A stretch of DNA of 64,000 nucleotides from Oceanobacillus kimchii X50 (GTDB lineage Bacteria; Bacillota; Bacilli; Bacillales; Amphibacillaceae), in NCBI RefSeq assembly GCF_000340475.1, contig NZ_CM001792.1, positions 1,015,425 to 1,079,424 of the forward strand, written 5' to 3'. Position numbers and translations under genes: made by a program. The notes under the pieces are model-generated. The model saw nothing but the letters and a program-made list of their open reading frames with translations, made no database searches and was not told the DNA's origin. This document shows positions 44,543-53,492 of this stretch, in pieces (the first letter of the stretch is position 1; each line of letters opens with the position of its first letter).

Positions 44543-45664
44543 ATGATAGAAAGTGTAAAAATGCCAACCTATGTAAAAGAACTAGAACAGTATCCAAAAG
44601 TAAAACTAGATAAATTGCGACGTATTCATGCAATTCCTAATGCTAGTCAGCTTAATAAAGCAAAATTAGCGGAACGATTAGCAACAGAGATTCCAGATAG
44701 ATTTGAAGTCACCATTATGTATTTTAATAAGTCTATAATCGATTTATTCAATGAATTCCAACGAAATAATGGTGTAATTTCTGTACATATAAAAACGAAA
44801 GAAATGCTATTTTTACAAGTGCTTGGATTAATATTTATTAAAGAAGTAAATGAAGAAGAAATAGCGATTATGCCGAAAGAGTTACTTCAAGTGTATGATA
44901 ATATGCAATCGAATGAGTTGCAGAAGATAGCTGTCCGTAATACGAAATGGCATAAGTTAACGGAAGGTATGTTATATTATTACGGCGTAATGCAGCAGGA
45001 AACCTTGATTGCTCAAATCGAAAAAATAACAAATGAAAAAATTGATCCATTTGAATTTCTTCATGTAATGAAGATTGCTGAAACTATGTATCAATCCTTT
45101 GAAATACAAATAGATAAGAAAATATATGTAGATTTCCGTGTGGATGATCCTGATTTTATTTTAGTTGAGCAATCGAAAAGAAAAGAAATACCTTACTATC
45201 CATTTACAGAACAAGAACTTTTACAAAGTAGTGAAGATGATTTTATCCCATCGACTCAAGGGTTGAAAAAACTTCGTAAATATATACTACGTAATTTCGA
45301 TATCAAAGAAATTGATGTTTTAAGTATTCTTGAAAAATTAATTATTATATGTAATATTGATCAAAAACCGACAGCGCCACTTCAATATTTAAATGAAGTA
45401 TTTCAGTTTAATTCAGAACAACAATTTCATGAATTTATACAACTCGTCATGAATGCAACTAACGAAGTTCGTTTATGGATTTTAAAAGGGCATACATCTA
45501 CTGAAATCTCACAAATGAATAATTCGAATTTTAAAGAGCTGTCAAAAGGTGATTTTGTACTGCAAAATGAAGATACGAGTCATCCTATAAAAAAAGCAAA
45601 AATTGGAAGAAATGATCCTTGTCCTTGTGGAAGTGGTAAGAAATACAAAAAATGTTGTATCTAA
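44543..45664 (+). CDS. SEC-C metal-binding motif protein
   Basis: A 373-residue cytoplasmic protein. The N-terminus carries a SAP/Rho-N-like helical motif ([20 protein letters not shown]), a long middle has no recognised domain, and the C-terminus is a SEC-C zinc motif ([18 protein letters not shown]). SEC-C tails, as in SecA, often bind SecB or ribosomes. The function of this protein is unknown. The frame opens at 44444, but AAAGGTGA fits ATG 44543. It is transcribed alone. Confidence 0.82.
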   Translation: MIESVKMPTYVKELEQYPKVKLDKLRRIHAIPNASQLNKAKLAERLATEIPDRFEVTIMYFNKSIIDLFNEFQRNNGVISVHIKTKEMLFLQVLGLIFIKEVNEEEIAIMPKELLQVYDNMQSNELQKIAVRNTKWHKLTEGMLYYYGVMQQETLIAQIEKITNEKIDPFEFLHVMKIAETMYQSFEIQIDKKIYVDFRVDDPDFILVEQSKRKEIPYYPFTEQELLQSSEDDFIPSTQGLKKLRKYILRNFDIKEIDVLSILEKLIIICNIDQKPTAPLQYLNEVFQFNSEQQFHEFIQLVMNATNEVRLWILKGHTSTEISQMNNSNFKELSKGDFVLQNEDTSHPIKKAKIGRNDPCPCGSGKKYKKCCI

Positions 45665-45881
45665 CATTAATTTAACTAGAATAATGATTATTTTCCTTAC
45701 TTTATTCTACGAAAATGTCCAGTTGCCTACAAATCTCAACTAATTATGATTTTAATTCAATAATTTATATAACCTGTTAAATTATGAAAAATATCATTTT
45801 TAATAAGCCGTAATAAGAAAATCTAGTTACTATCCTTAGTATAAAGGTACATTTTATATACTGTATGGTCACTAGTTTAAG

Positions 45882-45907
45882 ACATCCTCATTTATTTTCA
45901 TATAGTG
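45882..45907 (+). promoter_or_regulatory. SigK-like promoter of the second CotD-type gene
   Basis: AC (45882-45883), 15 bases, then CATATAGTG (45899-45907) resemble a SigK promoter with a slightly short spacer. The gene downstream is a coat-protein relative. The rest of the interval after 45664 has no gene. Confidence 0.4.
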
Positions 45908-45936
45908 AAGTATGAAATCAGAAAGGGGGATGTACA

Positions 45937-46362
45937 ATGGGAAAATATAAGGGACATCATGGTTGTGGGTGTAATAAATGCAAAAACAACAATAATAACG
46001 ACAACGTAGAAACTATTACAAGTCCAACTCGACAAGTAGTACGTACCACAACAGATCATAGAACAGTTAGAAATATTCATCCAACTAAAATCAAAAATGT
46101 TCATCGTACTATTGTTCGTAATGAAAACTATTATCCAGTAAGCGAATCAGATTTTGAAGAGACAGTAGTAGAAAACTATGACTGTGGAAGCGATGTAAAT
46201 GATTCAAGTAATTGTCGTAGAGTAGGTAGCGAGAGTAATGGCAATGGAAACAGCAATGGTCATGGCCATGGGTGTCACAAGAAAAGAGACGACGATGATA
46301 ACGACCGTGGTGGTAGAAGACATGATAAATGTTGTGGACGCCGTAAAAACTGGTTTATCTAA
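45937..46362 (+). CDS. CotD-like spore coat protein, second paralogue
   Basis: A 141-residue protein beginning MGKYKGHHGCGCNKCKNN. It has the CotD-like central block (VVRTTTDHRTVRNIHPTKIK, then NENYYPVSESDFEETVVEN) and a C-terminal region rich in Asn, Gly, Asp and His with CCGRR near the end. The IHP and YYP elements correspond to those of the gene at 37207. An AAAGGGGGATG site precedes the ATG. A coat role is likely, with the low-complexity tail suggesting a matrix or metal-binding function. Confidence 0.75.
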   Translation: MGKYKGHHGCGCNKCKNNNNNDNVETITSPTRQVVRTTTDHRTVRNIHPTKIKNVHRTIVRNENYYPVSESDFEETVVENYDCGSDVNDSSNCRRVGSESNGNGNSNGHGHGCHKKRDDDDNDRGGRRHDKCCGRRKNWFI

Positions 46363-46368
46363 TGGATG

Positions 46369-46423
46369 AAAAAGATGGTTAATTGTTTGAGGTGTATGAC
46401 CCTCAAACAATAATCATCTTTTT
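46369..46423. terminator. Bidirectional intrinsic terminator with a long stem
   Basis: AAAAAGATGGTTAATTG and TTTGAGG pair with CCTCAAA and CAATAATCATCTTTTT, giving a stem of about 22 pairs with few mismatches. It lies between the convergent coat and SDR genes. Confidence 0.88.
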
Positions 46424-46428
46424 ACTTT

Positions 46429-47211
46429 TTAATATTTATATGATTGTCCACCGTCAATAGGGATGACAGCAGCATTGATAAATCCTGCGTGATCAGATAA
46501 TAAGAAAGCAACCAAATACCCAACTTCTTCAGGTTTTCCAAATCGTTTCATAGGATTTACACTTACAAATTCTTTTCCTGCTTCTTCCCAATTTTCTCCA
46601 CCTATTTGTTTTAGAGAACCTTCTACCATAGGCGTCAATATCGCACCAGGAGCAATTGCTTTAATACTCACACCATATTCTCCGTACTCAATACCAGAAT
46701 TTCTGGTTAAACCTACGACACCATGTTTACTAGCTGCATAACCTGATTGGTTTCCTACTCCACGGATACCTCCTACAGAAGCTGTATTTACAATAGAACC
46801 ACTACCTTGCTCTTTCATGACTTTTAGGACATGCTTCATACCGTAAAAAACACCATTTAAATTAATGTTGACAACTTTTTCAAATTCTTCAGTATCAAAG
46901 TCCTCGGTAAGATTTTGTTTTCCTTCTATACCAGCATTATTAAAGAAACCATCTATTTTTCCAAATTGATTAATAGTTTCTTGTACATAGTTTTTTACTT
47001 CTTCTTCGTTTGCAACATTAGCTTTTATTAAAGTAATTTTTGCATTAGGTACAATCTTAAGAATTTCTTTCTTTGTTTCTTCTAAGCCTTGTTCATTTAA
47101 ATCAACTAGGGAAAGAATTGCTCCTTCCTTTGCTACTTGTAGAGCAGTTGCTTTTCCTAGACCTGAGCCACCACCAGTTATAAGTATAACTTTATCTTGA
47201 AAACGTTCCAT
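46429..47211 (-). CDS. Short-chain dehydrogenase/reductase (SDR)
   Basis: A 260-residue classical SDR with TGGGSGLG (12-19), D37 as NAD-type acceptor, NNAG (91-94) and catalytic S145, Y158 and K162 (YAASK). It probably acts on a secondary alcohol or ketone. The substrate is unknown. The frame opens at GTG 47220, but the AAGGAG site fits ATG 47211. It is monocistronic and convergent with the second coat gene. Confidence 0.88.
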   Translation of the reverse strand: MERFQDKVILITGGGSGLGKATALQVAKEGAILSLVDLNEQGLEETKKEILKIVPNAKITLIKANVANEEEVKNYVQETINQFGKIDGFFNNAGIEGKQNLTEDFDTEEFEKVVNINLNGVFYGMKHVLKVMKEQGSGSIVNTASVGGIRGVGNQSGYAASKHGVVGLTRNSGIEYGEYGVSIKAIAPGAILTPMVEGSLKQIGGENWEEAGKEFVSVNPMKRFGKPEEVGYLVAFLLSDHAGFINAAVIPIDGGQSYKY

Positions 47212-47734
47212 TTTATTCACTCCTTCAATATATTCATTCTTACTATGTTACTAATTATGGAAACTATACTTATTGCAAATCCATTAATTTAGAGGCTACA
47301 TCAACAGTTTTAGTGATAGTTTTGTATTGGAAAGGAATAATAATAATATATGTCATTATCTAACCAATAAAAAAGCTTTTAAAAGATTATTAGTTAGAGA
47401 AAAAGGTATTAATCAGTACATCGTCTATCATGCAAAAGATGGAACTGTTGGTTTAATTAATGATTGAATTTAAATAAATTTACAATTTACTCTGAATAAA
47501 ATGACAAATAAACCAATTCGAATTTTGAATCGACTTGTAAAATTATTTGTAGTTCATACATAAATTTATTTACATAGTTGGCATATTAGAGCAATTGTTT
47601 CGCTTTAATATGTCTTTTTGAATAGAATTTTATGTATCATTATAGCCTTGTCAAACTTGACTTTAAAAATAAAACAACGTATATTATAATTAATTAAATA
47701 TATTTTAATTAATTATAAATGAAGGGGATAAATT
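47212..47734. other. Gene-free interval with a possible gene fragment (47354-47467)
   Basis: The only coding-like stretch is an open frame, without a start codon, that ends at TGA 47465-47467. It reads HYLTNKKAFKRLLVREKG, then INQYIVYHAKDG. It looks like the C-terminal remnant of a small gene. The remainder is AT-rich and ends with the promoter and palindrome at 47657-47717. Confidence 0.4.
47657..47717 (+). promoter_or_regulatory. SigA promoter with a 33-base palindromic operator
   Basis: TTGACT (47657-47662), 17 bases and TATATT (47680-47685) form the promoter. Overlapping its -10 is a perfect 14-base inverted repeat: TATAATTAATTAAA (47685-47698) and TTTAATTAATTATA (47704-47717). The size and place suit a dimeric repressor such as a MarR-type (MhqR-like) protein, which is inference. 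Confidence 0.7.
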
Positions 47735-48673
47735 ATGAAGAAAACTGCTGGAATCCATCATATTTCTGCCATTGTCGGTCACCCTCAAGAAAATGTAGAT
47801 TTCTATGCAAGTGTATTAGGATTAAGATTGGTTAAGAAAACGATTAATTTTGATGATCCTGGCACCTATCATCTTTATTTTGGAAATAATATGGGAGAAC
47901 CAGGAACAATTATTACCTTCTTCCCATGGACAAATGCCTACCAAGGTAGAATAGGTTCTGGTCAAGTAGGTGTTACTAGTTATGCAATTCCTACAGGAAC
48001 GATGAACTTCTGGGAAGAGCGTCTTGCTAAATTTAACATAACAACAGAGAAAATAACGCGTTTTGGTGATACGTATCTTGCATTTAAAGATATTCATGGC
48101 TTGTATTTAGAATTAGTCGAAACAGAGAATGGAAAATCAAATGATTATTCATTTGGTGATATTACACCTGAAATTTCGATAAAAGGATTTGCTGGGGCAA
48201 TATTACTTTCCTCTCAACCAGGAAAAACAGGAGAGACATTAGTCAATACGTTAGGTTTTGAAAAAGTTGCAGAGGAAGAAGAGTATATTCGATATCGATC
48301 TTACGGAAAGATTGGAAATACGATTGATATTAAACAAACTGCTTCTCATAAAGGTCAAATGGGGGTAGGAACAGTTCATCATATAGCTTTTAGGGCAAAA
48401 AATAATCAAGACCATTTAGACTGGCAACAGCATGTAGCTAATCACGGATTACCTGTAACAGAAGTTAAAGATCGTAATTATTTTAATGCCATTTATTTTA
48501 AAGAGCATGGAGAGATTTTATTTGAGATAGCTACAGATCCGCCTGGATTTGCTTACGATGAATCAGAAAAAACGATGGGTGATACATTAAAATTACCTAG
48601 CCAATATGAAGTCTATAGAGGAAGATTAGAGAAAAAACTAATTCCTATTGAGATAAGAGATTTAGATAAATAA
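47735..48673 (+). CDS. Ring-cleaving dioxygenase of the VOC family (MhqO-like)
   Basis: A 312-residue protein made of two VOC (glyoxalase-fold) domains. Metal ligands are visible in GIHHISAIVG (N-terminus), GTVHHIAF (about residue 205-212) and the glutamate in GEILFEIATDPPGF (about 262-275). It strongly resembles MhqO of Bacillus subtilis, a hydroquinone-linked dioxygenase induced by quinones and azo compounds. An operator-like palindrome overlaps its promoter. It is transcribed alone, with a terminator downstream. Confidence 0.88.
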   Translation: MKKTAGIHHISAIVGHPQENVDFYASVLGLRLVKKTINFDDPGTYHLYFGNNMGEPGTIITFFPWTNAYQGRIGSGQVGVTSYAIPTGTMNFWEERLAKFNITTEKITRFGDTYLAFKDIHGLYLELVETENGKSNDYSFGDITPEISIKGFAGAILLSSQPGKTGETLVNTLGFEKVAEEEEYIRYRSYGKIGNTIDIKQTASHKGQMGVGTVHHIAFRAKNNQDHLDWQQHVANHGLPVTEVKDRNYFNAIYFKEHGEILFEIATDPPGFAYDESEKTMGDTLKLPSQYEVYRGRLEKKLIPIEIRDLDK

Positions 48674-48725
48674 ATAGAGGTTAAAGTTGAAATAAACTAA
48701 GAATAGATAGATAAAATAGCAAGAG

Positions 48726-48769
48726 ACAGAACTAGAAAGTGATAAATTCTAGTTCTGTTTTGCTTTTGT
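48726..48769 (+). terminator. Intrinsic terminator of the dioxygenase gene
   Basis: ACAGAACTAGAA (48726-48737) pairs with TTCTAGTTCTGT (48747-48758), followed by a T-rich tract. Confidence 0.85.
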
Positions 48770-48879
48770 TATAAAACAATACAAAAGCACTTCTAATTGG
48801 AAGCTACATTAAAGGTCTTTCCATTACAAGAGGCATTTATTTTATGAAATAGTTATCAATATAGTTGCATGCGATATAT

Positions 48880-49662
48880 TTAATTAGTTGTCTTATAAGC
48901 TACCCATATAGTCCAACGATCTTTTTCAGTGATTTCCATATCATTAGGAAGGCGATTTTCTAGCTTTTGAATCCATAATTTTATTTCATCGTCAGTAAGT
49001 TCATGTAAAATGGATCTACCTTTTCTTGATTGAATGTCTTTTCGTAATTCTTGAAAGGAAGCATACTGTTTTCGAACTTCCCATAAGTTCATGTATTTTA
49101 TTTCAGTAAAACCTGCAGTTTTTAATTGGCCTATAGTTTCTGAAATTGTTGGTCTTCTCTGCTTTTCAATTTCTATAAGTTCTGGAAAATCATAATATAA
49201 ATAACCTCGGAGATGACTCGTAGATCCAGGAATCAGACAATCTTCAATGGTGCGGTCTTGAATAAATATTATTCCTCCATTTCGCAGTATTCGAGCAGCC
49301 TCCATAAATGCTGCTTCTGGTTCTGATAAATGATGTAATACCGCACGTTGTAAGTAAAAATCAATTGAACTTGATTTTAGCCCACTGGTATAAGCAGTTC
49401 CTTTAAGAAAATGAGTCTGTTTAAGATGATGATAATTATTGGAGGCAGAAGTTAACATTGCATCAGAGAAATCAATTCCGTATATTTCTTTAAATCCTAG
49501 GTCAGCTAATACTTTTGTATATAGTCCTCCACCACAACCCATATCTACTGCCACCTTATTTTGTGGGCTTTCGATAAAGGATTGTAATTTCTCTATCCAA
49601 GTTAAATCAACGGCTCTATTGCTATAAGAATTGGTATTTTCAAACGAGTGAAAATCAATCAT
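48880..49662 (-). CDS. Class I SAM-dependent methyltransferase
   Basis: A 260-residue methyltransferase of the type-11 group. Motif I is VDMGCGGGLYTKVL (about 39-52), the acid after strand 2 is in GIDFSDAML, and motif post-III is LQRAVLHHLSEPEAAF. The substrate is unknown. A strong AAAGGAGG site precedes the ATG. It is divergent from the FMN reductase gene and has no obvious operon partners. Confidence 0.87.
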   Translation of the reverse strand: MIDFHSFENTNSYSNRAVDLTWIEKLQSFIESPQNKVAVDMGCGGGLYTKVLADLGFKEIYGIDFSDAMLTSASNNYHHLKQTHFLKGTAYTSGLKSSSIDFYLQRAVLHHLSEPEAAFMEAARILRNGGIIFIQDRTIEDCLIPGSTSHLRGYLYYDFPELIEIEKQRRPTISETIGQLKTAGFTEIKYMNLWEVRKQYASFQELRKDIQSRKGRSILHELTDDEIKLWIQKLENRLPNDMEITEKDRWTIWVAYKTTN

Positions 49663-49852
49663 TTTATTACCTCCTTTCCTATATTATATCGATTCATGGT
49701 AACAATATATAATATCGTTTCATTATAAAAAGTGATTGGAAATAATTATCTAATCATGTTATAAACAGATTTCTTGAGAAGAATTTATCGATGTGTTTAT
49801 ATTATACTGTTGTATTTTTAAGAATAGAATATTATGGAGGGATTTTTTACAG

Positions 49853-50398
49853 ATGAAAATAGCAGCATTGGTAGGAAGTAACAGGAAAGATTCATACAAT
49901 AAAAAACTTGTAGAATATATGAAAGAAAAATATGCAGGAAAATTAGATATCGATATTTTACCAATCGATGAACTTCCGTTTTATAACCAGGACAAGGAAA
50001 TGGATCCACCTGCAATTGTTGAAGACTTAAGAAGAAGAATCAAAAGTAGCGATGGAATTCTTTTTGCGACGCCGGAATACAATGCTTCTATTTCTGGAAT
50101 GTTAAAAAATGCAATCGACTGGTTCTCTCGTGTTGATCTAGTAATGGTAAATAAACCGGCTATGATCGTTGGTGCATCAATGGGAGCAATGGGTACGGTA
50201 AAAGCTCAAATGCAATTGCGTCAGATTTTAAATGCACCAGGAGTTGGTACATTAACATTACCAGGGAATGAAGTATTCGTTGGTTCTGTTCAAAATAAAA
50301 TGGACGAGCAAGGTAATTTAACGGATGAGCAAACAGTGCAATTTATAGATAATGTTGTTGATAATTATGTTCAATGGATTAATCGTGTAGAAGCTTAA
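49853..50398 (+). CDS. NADPH-dependent FMN reductase / quinone or azo reductase
   Basis: A 181-residue flavodoxin-fold reductase. The FMN phosphate loop is LVGSNRKDSYNKKL (6-19), FATPEYNASISGMLKNAIDW (about 75-94) is the family signature, and GASMGAMGTVKAQMQLRQIL follows. Relatives reduce quinones, azo dyes or chromate. Being near an MhqO-like dioxygenase suggests a quinone-stress role (inference). The frame opens at 49793, but the protein clearly begins at ATG 49853. Confidence 0.87.
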   Translation: MKIAALVGSNRKDSYNKKLVEYMKEKYAGKLDIDILPIDELPFYNQDKEMDPPAIVEDLRRRIKSSDGILFATPEYNASISGMLKNAIDWFSRVDLVMVNKPAMIVGASMGAMGTVKAQMQLRQILNAPGVGTLTLPGNEVFVGSVQNKMDEQGNLTDEQTVQFIDNVVDNYVQWINRVEA

Positions 50399-50407
50399 GT
50401 ATTTGAT

Positions 50408-50646
50408 ATAAAGAGGTTGGGACATAACAGAAAGTTTTTGGTCAATAGATGAATGATAGCTCGTATAAGCGTAAGAAATATACAAAGATTTCTATGGGGT
50501 GTAAGGTGAAGATTAGGCCCGATGCAAAAGCATCCGGGGCTCACCTGCCGCCGTTGGATAAACGGAGTAAATTTCTGAAGCGGGTTGTCAAAAGCCATTA
50601 ATTTGGATTTATCTTTTGCTAAATACTTTTGTCCCAGTCTCTTTAT
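50408..50646. repeat. MITE-like non-coding element with terminal inverted repeats
   Basis: ATAAAGAGGTTGGGACATAA (50408-50427) and TTTTGTCCCAGTCTCTTTAT (50627-50646) are inverted repeats with about 17 of 20 matches. The 239-base interior has short stems and no credible gene. It fills most of the 484-base gap after the FMN reductase. The CTGGGACAA end sequence is also found at 18746. It resembles TGGGAC-type repeats between genes of Gram-positive bacteria. Confidence 0.65.
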
Positions 50647-50882
50647 ATTTATCCCGTATGATTTCACTTCAAAACGATAAGACTTTGGTAAAGAAGATTG
50701 AGGATATAACGTCCGAAAATGTCTGATCTGGTTTAAGGTCATGGTATTTCATTCGGTGAAAGTTATTTTATATCTACATAACTCTAATAAATAACCATAG
50801 AATATATCTTGAATGATATATATTTACATGATATAATTATTTGTTTGCTAAAATTTTATAGGTACAAGAAAGAAGGATTAAT

Positions 50883-52295
50883 ATGAGTGAGAGCCATGTA
50901 GGTGGGTCTACAGAGAAAATGAGTCGTATACCAATACTAGTGGTGTTATTATCAGGTGCGTTTGTTGCAATCTTGAATCAGACACTACTTGGAACAGCGC
51001 TGCCTCATATAATGAGTGATTTAGAGCTAGACGCTAATACTGCACAATGGTTACAGTCTGCGTTTATGCTTGTAAATGGTATTATGATTCCAATTACTGC
51101 GTTCCTTATTGGAACATTCACTACTCGTAGTTTATTTCTAGCTGCTATGTCATTTTTCGCAATAGGTACATTAATATGTGGCGTGGCACCTAATTTTGAT
51201 TTGCTATTAACGGGAAGGATCTTACAAGCTGCAGGAGCAGGTATTATCATGCCGCTAATGCAAACTATTATGATGTTAATCTATCCTAAAGAGCAAAGAG
51301 GTAGTGCAATGGGGATGTTTGGACTCGTCATTTCATTTGCACCTGCCATTGGTCCGTCACTATCTGGTTATATCGTAGAACATTTCCCTTGGAGAACATT
51401 ATTTTTTATGGTTCTACCTATTGCAATCATTAATATTGCTATTGCATATTTTCTACTAAAAAATGTAACCAAACGTACATTTCCAAGATTGGATAAGTTA
51501 TCCATCGTTTTATCTACGTTAGGATTTGGTGGGTTATTATATGCATTTAGTATTGCTGGTAGTGCTGGATGGTTAAGCAATCAAGTGATTATATCGATGA
51601 TTGTAGGAATCATTGCCTTGGCTTGGTTCATTTTGAGACAGTTAAATTTAAAAACACCAATTTTAGAGTTTCGTGTATTTCAATACAAAATATTTACGAT
51701 TACAACTGTACTAGGAATGGTCACTTTCATGACGATGATAGGTGCTGCTGTAATTCTTCCGTTATATATGCAGGATATGTTAGGGTTTTCTGCATTTGAA
51801 TCAGGGCTTGCTTTACTAGCTGGTGCTATTTTGCAAGGAATAATGAACCCAATTACTGGAAGATTATTTGATAGATATGGTTCACGTTACTTAGCTATTA
51901 TTGGATTAGGTTTAATCGTAGTAACGACCTTTATGTTTGGTATGTTAACAGCCGAAACAAGCTTCACATATATTGCAACGATACATGCAATACGTATGCT
52001 AGGTGTTGCCATGGCTATGATGCCAGTAACTACTGCCGGCCTTAATTCTTTACCGGATGAGTATATAGCTCATGGTACAGCGGTAAATAACACATTAAGA
52101 CAAGTATCCGGGGCTATAGGAACGGCACTGCCAATTACGATCATGTCGACAGCAGCAATTCCTGGAAAGGGATTAGAAGGGTTAATACATGGAGTGAATG
52201 TTTCCTTTATTGTTACGGCAATCATTTCTATTGTAGGACTGATTCTTGCATTTTTCATTCATGACGAAAAAGAAAAGAAAATATCATCACGATAA
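50883..52295 (+). CDS. DHA2-family MFS multidrug exporter (EmrB/LmrB type)
   Basis: A 470-residue transporter with about fourteen membrane segments, as expected for the DHA2 family. It has the early LNQTLLGTALPHIMSDLELD segment (about 24-44) and motif C-like GFGLVISFAPAIGPSLSGYI. It would export toxic compounds with proton antiport. The substrate is unknown. A hairpin terminator lies directly after the stop. Confidence 0.92.
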   Translation: MSESHVGGSTEKMSRIPILVVLLSGAFVAILNQTLLGTALPHIMSDLELDANTAQWLQSAFMLVNGIMIPITAFLIGTFTTRSLFLAAMSFFAIGTLICGVAPNFDLLLTGRILQAAGAGIIMPLMQTIMMLIYPKEQRGSAMGMFGLVISFAPAIGPSLSGYIVEHFPWRTLFFMVLPIAIINIAIAYFLLKNVTKRTFPRLDKLSIVLSTLGFGGLLYAFSIAGSAGWLSNQVIISMIVGIIALAWFILRQLNLKTPILEFRVFQYKIFTITTVLGMVTFMTMIGAAVILPLYMQDMLGFSAFESGLALLAGAILQGIMNPITGRLFDRYGSRYLAIIGLGLIVVTTFMFGMLTAETSFTYIATIHAIRMLGVAMAMMPVTTAGLNSLPDEYIAHGTAVNNTLRQVSGAIGTALPITIMSTAAIPGKGLEGLIHGVNVSFIVTAIISIVGLILAFFIHDEKEKKISSR

Positions 52296-52300
52296 ATATA

Positions 52301-52332
52301 AAAAGCTTGGACTTCGTGTCCAAGCTTTTCTA
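52301..52332. terminator. Bidirectional intrinsic terminator
   Basis: AAAAGCTTGGAC (52301-52312) pairs perfectly with GTCCAAGCTTTT (52318-52329). It separates the exporter from the convergent thiD gene. Confidence 0.92.
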
Positions 52333-52334
52333 AA

Positions 52335-53165
52335 CTAAATAGAAGACATTTCTACTTTTGTACTATCGATACGGTTATAGGCACCATGCATAACTGGCCC
52401 TACGTACTCATTTAATTTCCAGCCATTTGCAATTGCAGATGTTACAAATGATTTTGCAGTTTTAACTGCTTCTAATACATTCATACCATGGGCTAAGTTC
52501 GCTGTAATTGCAGCTGCAAATGTACAACCTGCTCCATGATTATAGGTAGTGTCAATTTTCTCACTTTCCAATAACTCAAAACGATTTCCATCATAGAAAA
52601 GGTCAACTGCCTTATCATGCTCTAAGTCTTTTCCGCCTTTAATCACTACATTTTTTGCCCCTAAATCATGAATTTTTATTGCAGCATCTTTCATTTGCTC
52701 CAAAGTTTTAATTGGTGACGTCTTGGCCAATTGTGCTGCTTCAAAAAGATTTGGTGTAGTAACTAGGGAACGTGGTAATAATTCCTCACGCATTGCATCC
52801 GTATTTTCTGGTTGTAGAACTTCATCGTCACCTTTACAAACCATTACAGGATCCAGAACATATTGTTTTATATCAAATTCATCAATTTTTCTTGCACCTA
52901 AATTAATGATATCTACAGATCCAAGCATTCCGGATTTCATTGCATCTACACCTACAGATAATATTGTATCTAGTTGTTTCTCAACTACTTCAACGTCGAT
53001 TGGTGTAACATGATGATTCCATCCTTTTGGATTCATGGAAACAATAGAAGTCAATGCAGTCATCCCGTATACGTTTAATTCTTGAAATGTTTTTAAATCA
53101 GCTGCTATACCTGCACCACCACTAGAATCTGATCCAGCGAGTGTTAATGTTTTTTTCATAGTCAT
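52335..53165 (-). CDS. thiD: Hydroxymethylpyrimidine/phosphomethylpyrimidine (pyridoxal) kinase
   Basis: A 276-residue ribokinase-fold kinase. It shows the substrate motif TLAGSDSSGGAGIAADLKTF (7-26), VLDPVMVCKGD, and the C-terminal anion-hole motif THNHGAGCTFAAAI-like GAGC. It fits the Bacillus ThiD/PdxK group that phosphorylates HMP, HMP-P or pyridoxal. The frame opens at 53192, but AAAGGAGG points to ATG 53165. It stands alone, not in a thiamine operon, so a B6 salvage role is equally possible. Confidence 0.88.
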   Translation of the reverse strand: MTMKKTLTLAGSDSSGGAGIAADLKTFQELNVYGMTALTSIVSMNPKGWNHHVTPIDVEVVEKQLDTILSVGVDAMKSGMLGSVDIINLGARKIDEFDIKQYVLDPVMVCKGDDEVLQPENTDAMREELLPRSLVTTPNLFEAAQLAKTSPIKTLEQMKDAAIKIHDLGAKNVVIKGGKDLEHDKAVDLFYDGNRFELLESEKIDTTYNHGAGCTFAAAITANLAHGMNVLEAVKTAKSFVTSAIANGWKLNEYVGPVMHGAYNRIDSTKVEMSSI

Positions 53166-53492
53166 ATTCTGTTTCCTCCTTTGTTGCTCCAAATTCGTAC
53201 TTTAAAGGGTTGTTCAAATAGTCCGGTGAAAATGACACATATCAGGGGGATCTTCTGCTAAGATCGCTCACGTTCTGTGGACAACGCAGAAATCATCACA
53301 TCCTGTGGAAGCTCATTGGCTTGCTTTTCCGTTCCTCACGTATTAACTGCATACGTTCCGGTAATCAAAGCTACGCCGCCTCGAACTTCTTGGTCCTTTC
53401 CATCCTCCTTTTTGAACACGTACTTTAATAATTAATTGATAATTAAAGAATAATCTTTTCTACACTAGTTGTAAAGTCATAGCGGTTATATG
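53166..53492. repeat. Gene-free interval with a structured intergenic repeat (53196-53430)
   Basis: CGTACTTTAA occurs directly repeated at 53196 and 53421 and brackets the element. Inside are GTTCAAATAGTCCGG near the left end and CCTCCTTTTTGAACACG near the right, which form imperfect inverted ends. The interior is GC-richer than its surroundings and includes ACGTATTAACTGCATACG and GCTACGCCGCCTCGAAC. I recognise it as a type of long repeat common between genes in Bacillaceae. No function is known to me and no gene is visible. Confidence 0.6.

Noticed and set aside
50395..50742. 115-codon minus-strand frame after the FMN reductase
   Set aside because: It runs through the inverted-repeat element at 50408-50646, has a composition unlike real proteins of this genome, and has no start signal.
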